From contig CAMLEQ010000052.1 in NCBI GenBank assembly GCA_946479015.1, positions 1-13,152 of the forward strand: a DNA stretch of 13,152 nt. The letters run 5' to 3'. This DNA comes from an uncultured Gemmatimonadota bacterium (GTDB taxonomy: Bacteria > Gemmatimonadota > Gemmatimonadetes > Gemmatimonadales > Gemmatimonadaceae). The notes under the pieces are model-generated. The model saw only the letters and a program-made list of their open reading frames with translations, had not been told where the DNA came from and made no database searches. Positions within the stretch are counted from its first letter, which is position 1. The number at the start of each line of letters is the position of its first letter. Positions 6,005 through 13,152 of this stretch are shown in pieces. The position numbers and the translations under genes were made by a program.

Positions 6005-9000
6005 ATGCGGTCACCCGTCTCGTTGCTGGTCTTGCTCCTCGCCGGACCGCTGTTCGGCGCCACCGCGAACGCGCAACAATGGGTGGGCGAGCAGCCGGCC
6101 GCGCGAAGCCCGCGGTTCCTGCTCGCCTCGAGCGCCGCGCCGGTGCCGGTGGACGCCAGGCGCGTCGCCGCGCTGCGCCGCCGGATCTCGCTCGACCTGC
6201 CCGATGCCACACTCGACGAGGCGCTCGCCGCGATCTCCCGCCAGTCGGGAATCCACTTCATGTACAGCAAGGACGTCGTCCGGCTCGATGACCACGTGCG
6301 GCTGCGCGCGCAGGAGATCACCGTGGCCGCGGCGCTCACCGAGCTGCTCATGGACGCGAACGTCGACGTCGTGCTCTCCCCCGGCGGGCAGGCGCTGCTC
6401 ACCCGGCACGTGCCGCCGAAGGAGGCGCGGGTCCAGAACGGCACCGTGGCCGGCACGGTGGTCGATTCCGCCACGCGCGAGCCGGTGGCTGCGGTGTCGG
6501 TGGTGGTCGATGGCACGCGCCTCGGCGCGCTGACGGACGACCAGGGCCACTACCAGATCCCGAACGTGCCCGAGGGAGCGCACACCGTGACCGCGCGCCG
6601 CATCGGCTACGGCAAGGTGACGCTCTCGGTGACCATCACCGGCGGGGCGCAGGCCACGCTGGACTTCGCGCTCCCGCGCGCGGCGAGCTCGCTGGAGCAG
6701 GTGGTGGTCACGGCCACAGGGACGGCGCGCAAGAAGGAGATCGGGAACAGCGTCTCCACGATCGATGCGGAGGAGATCGCCCACGCGCCCGTGACCACGC
6801 CGGAGCAGGTGATCGACGGACGCTCCCCCGGCGTGTCGGTGCTCTCGAACTCCGGGCAGCCCGGATCCGGCGGCACGATCCGCCTCCGCGGCACGGGGAG
6901 CGTGTCCCAGGGGAACACGCCGATCATCTACATCGATGGCGTGCGCATGTACAACGGCAACGCGCCCACGGATGCGATGTCGCGCCAGGCGATCTCCCCG
7001 CTCAACGACATCGACCCCGCGGACATCGACCACGTGGAGATCGTGAAGGGGCCCGCGGCCACCACGCTCTACGGCACCGAGGCCTCCGGCGGCGTGATCC
7101 AGATCTTCACCAAGAAGGGCGCCGCCGGGAAGTCGCGCTGGACCGCGCGCGTCTCCCAGGGCATCAACAACCTCGGGCACCTCGGCGGTGACCAGAATCC
7201 AACCGGCTTCTTCCTGAACGAGTGCCGCGGCGCCGATCTGGTGAACGGGCTGGGCGTGCGCTTCGAGGATCCCACCTGCCCGGCGAGCGGATCGTGGCTG
7301 CGTGACGGCTACGTGTCGCGCTACAGCCTCGCCACCAGCGGCGGTACGAACGCCGTCACCTATTACCTGTCCGGCGCCTACGACGACGAGAGCGGCGTGA
7401 TCAGCACCAGCCGCAGCAAGGACGCCGGCTTCCGCGGCAACTTCGGCTTCACGCCGGCGCCGCACCTGAACCTCAAGGCCAGCACCGCCTACACGCGCCG
7501 CGACGTGAGCTGGGTGGCCGACGGCGACAACGCGAACGGCTTCCTGCTCAACGTGTCCCGTGGGCCCAGCGGTAGCATGAAGGGGGGCGGGTGCAGCGAC
7601 CCCGCCGTGGTGTGCGTCACGAACGGCGACATCCTGAGCATGGACAACGCCACGCAGAGCGACCACTTCATTCTCGGTCTCGACGCCACGCACGAGGCGT
7701 TCGGTCACCTCACCAACGTGCTGCGGCTGGGCTACGACTACGCCCGCGCGCGCGACAAGGCGGTGACACCGTTCGGGTATCTCACCCTGCCCAGCGGCCG
7801 GATGTTCTGGCGGGAGTGGGACCAGCGCCTGCTCACGCTCGACTACGCGAGCACGCTCAATTACACACTCGGCCGCTCGTGGAGCACGGCCACCTCGGTG
7901 GGCGCGCAGATGTTCAACAGCTGGCAGACGAACACCGGGATTCAGGGGCAGAACTTCGCCGGCCCCGGCGACCCGACGCTGGAGTCGTCCTCGGTGCGCG
8001 ATCTCACCAGCGACCTCGATCAGCACGTGATCAATGCCGGCTTCTTCGCCCAGGAGGTGCTGGGGTGGCGCGACCGCCTCTTCCTCACCGGCGGGCTTCG
8101 CGTGGACGGGAACAGCGCGTTCGGGAGCAGCTTCGGGCTGCAGGCGTACCCGAAGGTGAGCGCCGCGTACACGATCTCCGATGAGTCGTTCTGGCCCACC
8201 TCGATCGCCGAGACGATGAAGCTGCGCGCCGCCTACGGCGAGTCGGGAAAGGCGCCGGGCGCGTTCGACGCGGTGCGGACCTGGGCGCCGGTCTCGGCGG
8301 AGAACGGGCAGCCGGCCTTCACCCCCGACCAGATCGGGAACCCGGACCTCGGCCCCGAGCGCACGCGCGAGTACGAGCTGGGCTTCGACGCCACCACCAT
8401 TGGCGGACGGGTGAACATCGGCCTCACCTACTATCACCAGCACACCCTGGACGCGCTCATCCCCGTCGAGTACCCCGCCTCCGAGGGCTTCGTCAACCGG
8501 CAGCTCGAGAACGTGGGCGAGGTGTTCAACAAGGGCCTCGAGGTCTCGGTGGACGCCGGGATCGTCTCGCGTCCGCGGTTCGATTGGCACGTGGGAGTGA
8601 ACTACAGCGGCAACACGAATCGCGCCGGGAACCTGGGCGGGCAGTCGATCACCATCAGCGCCATCTCCGGCGAGTACGTGCGCGAGGGGTACGCGGTGCC
8701 GGCGTACTTCGGGCGCGTGGTGACGAACCCGAACGACTACGCCGATCCGGTGTTCGCGGAAGACCAGTACCTCGGCGCGATCTACCCGAACAAGATCATC
8801 GGCCTCACCACCAACCTGCGCTTCCTCGAGCGGTTCCGCCTCTCCGCGCTCGGGGAGTGGCAGCTCGGAGGCCACCTGCTCAACACCATGGGCTACAGCC
8901 TCGCGGACAACATGCAGATCTGGCCCGCCTGCTACGCGGCGCAGCACGCGATGGCCGCCGCCGCCGACGGCGATTCCTCCGGGCTCGGATCGATCACCGC

Positions 9001-9301
9001 GCTGCAGCGCGCGCAGTGCTCCACATCGAGCAAGGTGAAGGCGTACACGCTCTGGGTGGAACCCAGCGACTTCTTCAAGCTGCGGAGCGTGTCGCTCACC
9101 TACGATCTCCCCGCGCGCTGGCTCGGCGGCGCCCGCAGCGGCTCCGTCACCCTCGCCGGCCGCAACCTGTTCACGGCCACCAAGTACCGCGGCACCGACC
9201 CCGAGGTCAACGACCAGGGGGACAACCAGTTCGCCCGGCGCGATTACTACAACCTGCCGCCGTACCGCACGTTCGTCGCCACCCTGACCATCGACTTCTG
9301 A
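6005..9301 (+). CDS. SusC/RagA-type TonB-dependent receptor with STN signalling domain
   Basis: Outer-membrane importer of 1098 residues. A signal peptide covers about 1-23 (SPVSLLVLLLAGPLFGATANA). An STN domain follows at about 60-135 (SLDLPDATLDEALAAISRQS, HFMYSKDVVRL), the periplasmic module that contacts FecR proteins in signal-transducing receptors. A carboxypeptidase-regulatory-like domain is at about 146-222 (GTVAGTVVDSATREPVAAVS, TDDQGHYQIPNVPEG). A TonB-box-like segment (EQVVVTATG, 231-239) leads into the plug (about 245-370), which has the SusC hallmarks IRLRGTGSVSQGNTPIIYIDG and VEIVKGPAATTLYGTEASGG. The remainder is a 22-strand-type barrel ending in ATLTIDF with a terminal Phe. 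GGGAG 7 nt upstream fixes the start. The SusD-like gene follows after 15 nt. SusC transports ligand captured by SusD, energised by TonB. The substrate is not readable from the sequence; the flanking hydrolases point to peptide or amide compounds. Confidence 0.95.
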   Translation: MRSPVSLLVLLLAGPLFGATANAQQWVGEQPAARSPRFLLASSAAPVPVDARRVAALRRRISLDLPDATLDEALAAISRQSGIHFMYSKDVVRLDDHVRLRAQEITVAAALTELLMDANVDVVLSPGGQALLTRHVPPKEARVQNGTVAGTVVDSATREPVAAVSVVVDGTRLGALTDDQGHYQIPNVPEGAHTVTARRIGYGKVTLSVTITGGAQATLDFALPRAASSLEQVVVTATGTARKKEIGNSVSTIDAEEIAHAPVTTPEQVIDGRSPGVSVLSNSGQPGSGGTIRLRGTGSVSQGNTPIIYIDGVRMYNGNAPTDAMSRQAISPLNDIDPADIDHVEIVKGPAATTLYGTEASGGVIQIFTKKGAAGKSRWTARVSQGINNLGHLGGDQNPTGFFLNECRGADLVNGLGVRFEDPTCPASGSWLRDGYVSRYSLATSGGTNAVTYYLSGAYDDESGVISTSRSKDAGFRGNFGFTPAPHLNLKASTAYTRRDVSWVADGDNANGFLLNVSRGPSGSMKGGGCSDPAVVCVTNGDILSMDNATQSDHFILGLDATHEAFGHLTNVLRLGYDYARARDKAVTPFGYLTLPSGRMFWREWDQRLLTLDYASTLNYTLGRSWSTATSVGAQMFNSWQTNTGIQGQNFAGPGDPTLESSSVRDLTSDLDQHVINAGFFAQEVLGWRDRLFLTGGLRVDGNSAFGSSFGLQAYPKVSAAYTISDESFWPTSIAETMKLRAAYGESGKAPGAFDAVRTWAPVSAENGQPAFTPDQIGNPDLGPERTREYELGFDATTIGGRVNIGLTYYHQHTLDALIPVEYPASEGFVNRQLENVGEVFNKGLEVSVDAGIVSRPRFDWHVGVNYSGNTNRAGNLGGQSITISAISGEYVREGYAVPAYFGRVVTNPNDYADPVFAEDQYLGAIYPNKIIGLTTNLRFLERFRLSALGEWQLGGHLLNTMGYSLADNMQIWPACYAAQHAMAAAADGDSSGLGSITALQRAQCSTSSKVKAYTLWVEPSDFFKLRSVSLTYDLPARWLGGARSGSVTLAGRNLFTATKYRGTDPEVNDQGDNQFARRDYYNLPPYRTFVATLTIDF

Positions 9302-9316
9302 CACGAGGCGCAACGG

Positions 9317-10528
9317 ATGACCATGCACGACGCCCTCCGCCGCGCCGCGATGCTCGTGTGCGCCGGCAGCACCCTGGCGGCAACCGCCGCGTGCGATCTC
9401 TCGGTGACCAACCCGGGATCGACCCGGGACGATGACCTGAACACCCCTTCCGCCATGCCCGCGCTCGTGAACGGCATGTCGGGCGATCTCTCGTACTCCC
9501 TGGGCTATCTCGCCCGCGAAGGGTCGGTGATGACCGACGAGCTGCGCGAGTCCGGGACCTACCCGGCGATGGGCCGCTTCGACCAGGGGATCATCGATGA
9601 CGTGGACGCGGGCTCGCTGTGGGACAACGCCCAGGAGGCGCGGTGGGTGGCCGAGAACGGGATCGACCGCATGAAGCAGGTGCTGCAGGCGGACTTCGAG
9701 ACGAGCCCGCTCTCGGCGCGCGCGTACCTCTACGCCGGCTTCGCGAACCGCGTCCTCGGCGAGAACATGTGCGACGCGGTGATCGACGGCGGCCCGCGGC
9801 AGAGCGACTCGGTCTACTTCCAGCGTGCCGACTCCGAGTTCACCGAGGCGCTGCGCCTGGCGCAGGCACAGGGGGTGGACAGCCTGGCGCTCACCGCGCT
9901 CGCGGGACGGGCGCAGGTGCGCGCGGACCTCGGCCGTTGGACCGACGCGGATGCCGATGCCGCGCAGGTGCCGGCCGACTTCCGCTTCGACGCGATCTTC
10001 TCCACCAACTCCGAGCGCGAGAACAACAATCTCGCGTACGAGACCACCACGCGGCGCGAGGTCTCGGTGTGGGGCACCCAGTGGGCGGCCACCAACGCCG
10101 ACCCGCGCGTGCCGTGGGACACGCTGTTCACCTCCGCCGGCGTCGTCCAGAAGGGTAACAACGGCAGCACGCCGTTCTTCCGGCAGAAGAAGTACCCCGG
10201 GGTCGACGCTCCAATCCCGCTGGCCAAGGGGACGGAGATGCTGCTCATCCGCGCCGAGGCGGCGCTGCGCGACGGCGCCGTCCCCGCCGCCATGGGCTAC
10301 GTGAACGACGAGCGCGCCGCGTACGGCCTCGCCGCGCTCGATGTCTCCGACGCGGACAGCGCCTGGACGGTCCTCCAGTCCGAGCGCGGCGCCGTGCTCT
10401 GGCTGGAGACGCGGCGGCTCTGGGACCTGCGCCGCTGGTACGCCGAGGGGCGCACCACCTTCCTCGAGGGACGCGACACGTGCATCCCCATCTCGCAGGC
10501 CGAGCAGAGCTCGAACCCGAACCTGTGA
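9317..10528 (+). CDS. SusD/RagB-like substrate-binding lipoprotein
   Basis: Predicted outer-membrane lipoprotein of 403 residues that caps the SusC barrel and captures its ligand. The N-terminus (MTMHDALRRAAMLVCAGSTL) followed by AATAAC is a lipoprotein signal with acceptor Cys26; Thr at -3 is an unusual but tolerated lipobox residue. Helical TPR-like segments occupy about 100-215 (SARAYLYAGFANRVLGENMC, ALTALAGRAQVRADLGRW), including the family pattern A-LYAGFANRVLGEN. SusD signatures near the end are EMLLIRAEAALRDG (307-320), ERGAVLWLETRRLWDLRRW (356-374) and the closing PISQAEQSSNPNL. It is shorter than typical Bacteroidetes SusD proteins of roughly 500-600 residues, so the ligand-binding loops are reduced. 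GAGG 8 nt before the ATG supports the start. Its stop codon overlaps the start of the next gene (TGATG), implying coupled translation with the Ntn hydrolase. Confidence 0.93.
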   Translation: MTMHDALRRAAMLVCAGSTLAATAACDLSVTNPGSTRDDDLNTPSAMPALVNGMSGDLSYSLGYLAREGSVMTDELRESGTYPAMGRFDQGIIDDVDAGSLWDNAQEARWVAENGIDRMKQVLQADFETSPLSARAYLYAGFANRVLGENMCDAVIDGGPRQSDSVYFQRADSEFTEALRLAQAQGVDSLALTALAGRAQVRADLGRWTDADADAAQVPADFRFDAIFSTNSERENNNLAYETTTRREVSVWGTQWAATNADPRVPWDTLFTSAGVVQKGNNGSTPFFRQKKYPGVDAPIPLAKGTEMLLIRAEAALRDGAVPAAMGYVNDERAAYGLAALDVSDADSAWTVLQSERGAVLWLETRRLWDLRRWYAEGRTTFLEGRDTCIPISQAEQSSNPNL

Positions 10529-12327
10529 TGCGCGCGACGTCGAACGCGACATCCGCCGCGCGCCGCCAGCGCGCGGCGAGCGTCCTGCTGATCGCGGCGT
10601 GCGCGGCGTGCTCCGCCGCGCGCCCCGATCCCACTCCCGCGCCGGAGACGGGGCGGCGCCTCGTGGCCGCGCACGGGATGGTCGCCTCGGCCAGCCCGTA
10701 CGCGAGCGATGCCGGGGTGGAGATGCTGCGCCGCGGCGGCAACGCCGTGGACGCCGCCGTGGCCACCGCGTTCGCGGTGGGCGTGGTGGAACCGATGATG
10801 GCCGGCATCGGCGCGGGGGGCGGGATGTTGGTCTGGCTGCAGCACGACCGCCGCGCCGAGTACCTCGACTTCTACGCCACCGCGGGCGCCGACGGGGACA
10901 CCGCGCTGAATCACTATCGCGGCTCCCCCGTCACCGCACGCGCGGCCGCGGTGCCCGGCGCCGTGGCCGGGCTGCTCGACATGCAGGCGAAGTACGGCAA
11001 GCTCCCGCGCGCGGTGGTGCTCGAGCCGGCGATCCGCCTGGCCGCCGACGGCTTCCCCGTGCATTCGCTGCTCGCGCGGGAGATCGCCAAGGACTCGGCG
11101 GCGCTCGCGCAGTCCGCCGGGGCGCACATCTTCCTCCCCGGTGGCAAGCCGATCGCCGCCGGCACACGGCTCGTCCAGCCGGAGCTCGCCGCGTCGCTGC
11201 GCCTCATCGCGGCGCAGGGAAAGGACGCCTTCTACACCGGCGAGATCGCGCGGGAGATCGTGCGCGCGCTGAACGACGGCGGCAACCCGATCACCATGGC
11301 CGACCTGGCGTCGTTCACCCCGCGCCCCAAGCGTCCACTGTGCGCCGGCTTCGAGGGACGGGTCGTGCTCTCCGCGCCGCCTCCGCAGGGCGGAATGCAG
11401 GTGCTCGAGGCGCTCCGCCTCCTCGCGCCGCAGCACCTCCCGAGCCTCGGTCTCCCGTCCAGATCCCCCGACGCGTTCCGCGTGCTCGCCGCCGCGCTGC
11501 GCGTGAGCGTCGCCGACCGGAACGCGTACGTCGGCGATCCGGGGCACGCGCCGGTTCCCGCCGCGGGGATCACCTCCGCCGCCTACGCTGCCAGGCGGCA
11601 GGCGCTGATCGGCGCCGCCGCCGTGCCCGACACGCTCGCGCCGGGCGATCCATGGCCGGACGATGCCGCCGCGCCGGAGGCGGCGTGCGCGCCGTACGCG
11701 CCGTACGGTCCGTCGAGCATCCCCCCGCGCACCGCACGCGCGAGTGTGCGCTCCGGCGTGCGCGCCGGCGATGAAGGGGGCGCGGAGACCACGCACATGT
11801 CGGTGGTGGATGCGGACGGGAACGCCGTGTCGCTCACCTTCACCAACGGCCGGCTCTTCGGCTCCGGCACGTGGGCGGCGGGGACGTTCCTCAACAGCGC
11901 CATGCTCAACTTCTCGCGCGCCGACACGAGCGCCAACGCGCGAGGCCCGCACCGCGTGCCGGCGTCCACGATCTCCCCCACCATCGTGCTCGCCGACGGG
12001 CGCGTGCGGATGGTGGTCGGCTCCCCGGGATCGATGGCCATCCCGCCGGCGATCGTGGAGACGATCGTGTACTCGCTCGACTACGGGATGGATCCCATGC
12101 AGGCGCTGGAGATGCCGCGCGTCATCCCCTATCCCACGTCGATGCTGCGCATGGAGGATGGCTTCAGCCCCGAGGTGCTCGAGGCCGCGCACCGGCTCGG
12201 CTACGACGTGCAGACCACGCCGCCGGCCGATATGTTCTTCGGCGGCGTGCAGGTGATCGAGCGCGTCGGCGGCCGGTGGGTCGGCGCCGCCGATCCGCGC
12301 CGCGACGGCGAGGTGCGGGGGTACTGA
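10528..12327 (+). CDS. Gamma-glutamyltranspeptidase-like Ntn hydrolase, predicted lipoprotein
   Basis: Protein of 599 residues of the gamma-glutamyltransferase family, which self-cleaves to a large and a small subunit and uses the new N-terminal Thr as nucleophile. A lipoprotein signal is visible (SVLLIAAC, Cys25), so it is probably anchored in the envelope. The large subunit would be about 26-420 (MVASASPYASDAGVEMLRRG, GNAVDAAVATAFAVGVVEPM, GIGAGGGM) and the small subunit 421-599, starting TTHMSVVDADGNAVSLTFT with nucleophile T421. GSPGS and STISPTIV are also present. Several residues that bind the gamma-glutamyl group in E. coli GGT are changed: R114 to Y116, N411 to G441, Q430 to A458, D433 to N461, and G484 to S502. 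The enzyme is thus likely an active amidase with a different substrate, possibly closer to GGT-like acylases. A Pro/Ala-rich segment (about 366-405) precedes the cleavage site. The start overlaps the SusD stop by one base, indicating the same operon. Confidence 0.92.
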   Translation: MRATSNATSAARRQRAASVLLIAACAACSAARPDPTPAPETGRRLVAAHGMVASASPYASDAGVEMLRRGGNAVDAAVATAFAVGVVEPMMAGIGAGGGMLVWLQHDRRAEYLDFYATAGADGDTALNHYRGSPVTARAAAVPGAVAGLLDMQAKYGKLPRAVVLEPAIRLAADGFPVHSLLAREIAKDSAALAQSAGAHIFLPGGKPIAAGTRLVQPELAASLRLIAAQGKDAFYTGEIAREIVRALNDGGNPITMADLASFTPRPKRPLCAGFEGRVVLSAPPPQGGMQVLEALRLLAPQHLPSLGLPSRSPDAFRVLAAALRVSVADRNAYVGDPGHAPVPAAGITSAAYAARRQALIGAAAVPDTLAPGDPWPDDAAAPEAACAPYAPYGPSSIPPRTARASVRSGVRAGDEGGAETTHMSVVDADGNAVSLTFTNGRLFGSGTWAAGTFLNSAMLNFSRADTSANARGPHRVPASTISPTIVLADGRVRMVVGSPGSMAIPPAIVETIVYSLDYGMDPMQALEMPRVIPYPTSMLRMEDGFSPEVLEAAHRLGYDVQTTPPADMFFGGVQVIERVGGRWVGAADPRRDGEVRGY

Positions 12328-12352
12328 CACCGCCCCCGCCCCCGCGCCTCGC
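12308..12352 (+). terminator. GC hairpin spanning the Ntn-hydrolase stop codon
   Basis: GCGAGGTGCGGGGG (12308-12321) pairs with CCCCCGCGCCTCGC (12339-12352) over 14 positions, with a single G-T (G-U in RNA) wobble and a 17-nt loop containing the TGA at 12325-12327. No T-run follows, although a pyrimidine stretch CCCTCTTCCCC occurs further on. It may attenuate read-through into the M14 peptidase gene. Runs of G and C make chance pairing easier here, so confidence is moderate. Confidence 0.35.
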
Positions 12353-12400
12353 GCCACGCGCGCCGCGACACGCGATTCCCTCTTCCCCATCGAGGCTGGC

Positions 12401-13152
12401 GTGAATCAGATCCGTCGTCCCACCCGCTCGCTGGCGCTGCTCCTCGGCGCGATCGCCTTCGTCGTTCCCGCCGGCGCGAGCGCGCAGGCCACGGCCGTCC
12501 CCGCCGCTCCCGCAGTGGCGCGCGTCACCTCCCCTCGCCAGCAGTTCGGCTTCGACATCGGCGCGGACTACCATCTGGTGGACTACACCGCGCTCGTGGC
12601 CTACTGGCGGAAGCTCGACCGCGAGTCCGACCGCATGACGCTCGAGCGCATCGGCACCACCGCCGAGGGACGGCCGATGTACATGGCGGTGATCACGTCG
12701 CCGGAGAACCAGCGCAAGCTCGGCCACTACCGCGACATCGCGCGACGCCTCGCGCTCGCGAAAGGGCTCTCCGATGCCGACGCGCACGCGCTCGCGCGCG
12801 AGGGGAAGGCGGTGGTGTGGATCGATGGCGGGCTGCACGCCACCGAGGTGCTCGGCTCGCAGCAGCTCATCGAGACCGTCTACGAGCTCGTGAGCCGCAC
12901 CGACCGCGAGATGACCCGGTTCCTGCGCGACGACATCGTGCTCTGCGTGCTCGCCAACCCCGATGGGATGGAGCTCGTCTCCGACTGGTACAACCGCAAG
13001 GCGGACACGCTGGCGCGCAAGAGCTCCGACATCCCGCGCCTCTACCAGAAGTACGTCGGCCACGACGACAACCGCGACTTCTTCATGGCCAACCAGCCGG
13101 AGACGCAGGCCATGAACCGCGTGATGTACCGCGAGTGGTTCCCGCAGATCGT
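12401..13152 (+). CDS. Secreted M14-family zinc carboxypeptidase (5' part, runs off the window)
   Basis: The first 250 residues are present; the gene continues past the right edge. It starts with GTG, preceded by GAGG 5 nt upstream. Residues 1-28 form a signal peptide (SLALLLGAIAFVVPAGASAQ, cleavage near AQ). The M14 peptidase domain begins near residue 55 with DYTALVAYWRKLDRESDRM and RIGTTAEGRPMYMAVIT. The zinc-binding HxxE motif is GGLHATEV, with ligands H146 and E149; the third ligand His would lie beyond the window. ANPDGMELVSDWYNRK (185-200) is the usual segment after the first zinc site, and DDNRDFFMANQPETQAMNRV (222-241) matches the substrate-binding region of secreted M14 proteins. 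The enzyme would trim peptides in the periplasm or outside the cell. The gap from the previous stop is 73 nt and contains part of a GC hairpin. It probably belongs to the same operon. Confidence 0.9.
   Translation, partial: MNQIRRPTRSLALLLGAIAFVVPAGASAQATAVPAAPAVARVTSPRQQFGFDIGADYHLVDYTALVAYWRKLDRESDRMTLERIGTTAEGRPMYMAVITSPENQRKLGHYRDIARRLALAKGLSDADAHALAREGKAVVWIDGGLHATEVLGSQQLIETVYELVSRTDREMTRFLRDDIVLCVLANPDGMELVSDWYNRKADTLARKSSDIPRLYQKYVGHDDNRDFFMANQPETQAMNRVMYREWFPQI

Noticed and set aside
6011..10552. A very long open frame on the minus strand opposite the SusC and SusD genes.
   Set aside because: Its translation is Arg/Gly/His/Val-rich with no domain resemblance, while the plus strand encodes clear SusC and SusD proteins. 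Strong G/C third-position bias removes stop codons from the antisense frame.
1..13152. Search for tRNA, rRNA, CRISPR repeats, insertion-sequence ends and phage genes.
   Set aside because: Nothing matching these was seen by eye. The window is fully accounted for by ordinary protein genes and short intergenic gaps.

Overview
The window is very GC-rich DNA with strong G/C third-position bias and Gram-negative outer-membrane proteins. A Bacteroidetes-style ECF sigma / FecR / SusC / SusD module sits in this GC-rich background. That combination suggests a soil-type Gemmatimonadota bacterium or a near relative. This is an inference from gene style and composition; no ribosomal or other taxonomic marker is present.

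Left part (minus strand, about 96-3822): three genes read leftwards. The most upstream encodes a secreted protein with a C-terminal metallo-beta-lactamase-like fold whose metal-binding motif is largely lost (2260-3822). A very strong hairpin follows its stop codon (2207-2250). Next comes a LytS/YehU-type membrane histidine kinase (970-2175), which overlaps a LytTR-type response regulator (96-983). The kinase and regulator form a translationally coupled two-component system.

Centre (3823-4159): a 337-base divergent intergenic region. It holds an A/T-richer patch that could be a promoter and, closer to the right-hand gene, a cluster of GTCCG/CGGAC palindromes.

Right part (plus strand, 4160-13152, continuing off the end): an ECF sigma factor, a FecR-type anti-sigma factor, a SusC/RagA TonB-dependent receptor with an N-terminal STN signalling domain, a compact SusD-like lipoprotein, a gamma-glutamyltranspeptidase-like Ntn-hydrolase lipoprotein, and the start of a secreted M14 zinc carboxypeptidase. 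Apart from the sigma/fecR and GGT/M14 junctions, each of which carries a strong hairpin, the genes are tightly packed: 35 nt, 15 nt and a 1-nt overlap. By analogy with Fec and Bacteroidetes systems, substrate binding to SusC/SusD would be sensed through the STN domain and relayed by FecR to release the sigma factor. The two hydrolases suggest that the imported material is peptide or amide-linked.

The most unusual points are: (1) the Ntn hydrolase keeps its catalytic Thr but has lost the residues that bind the gamma-glutamyl group in E. coli GGT; (2) the beta-lactamase-fold protein has lost most of its zinc ligands; (3) long GC hairpins sit at three gene junctions, including a perfect 16-bp stem between sigma and anti-sigma; (4) there is a palindrome cluster just upstream of the sigma gene. 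I saw no tRNA, rRNA, CRISPR array, insertion sequence or phage gene.
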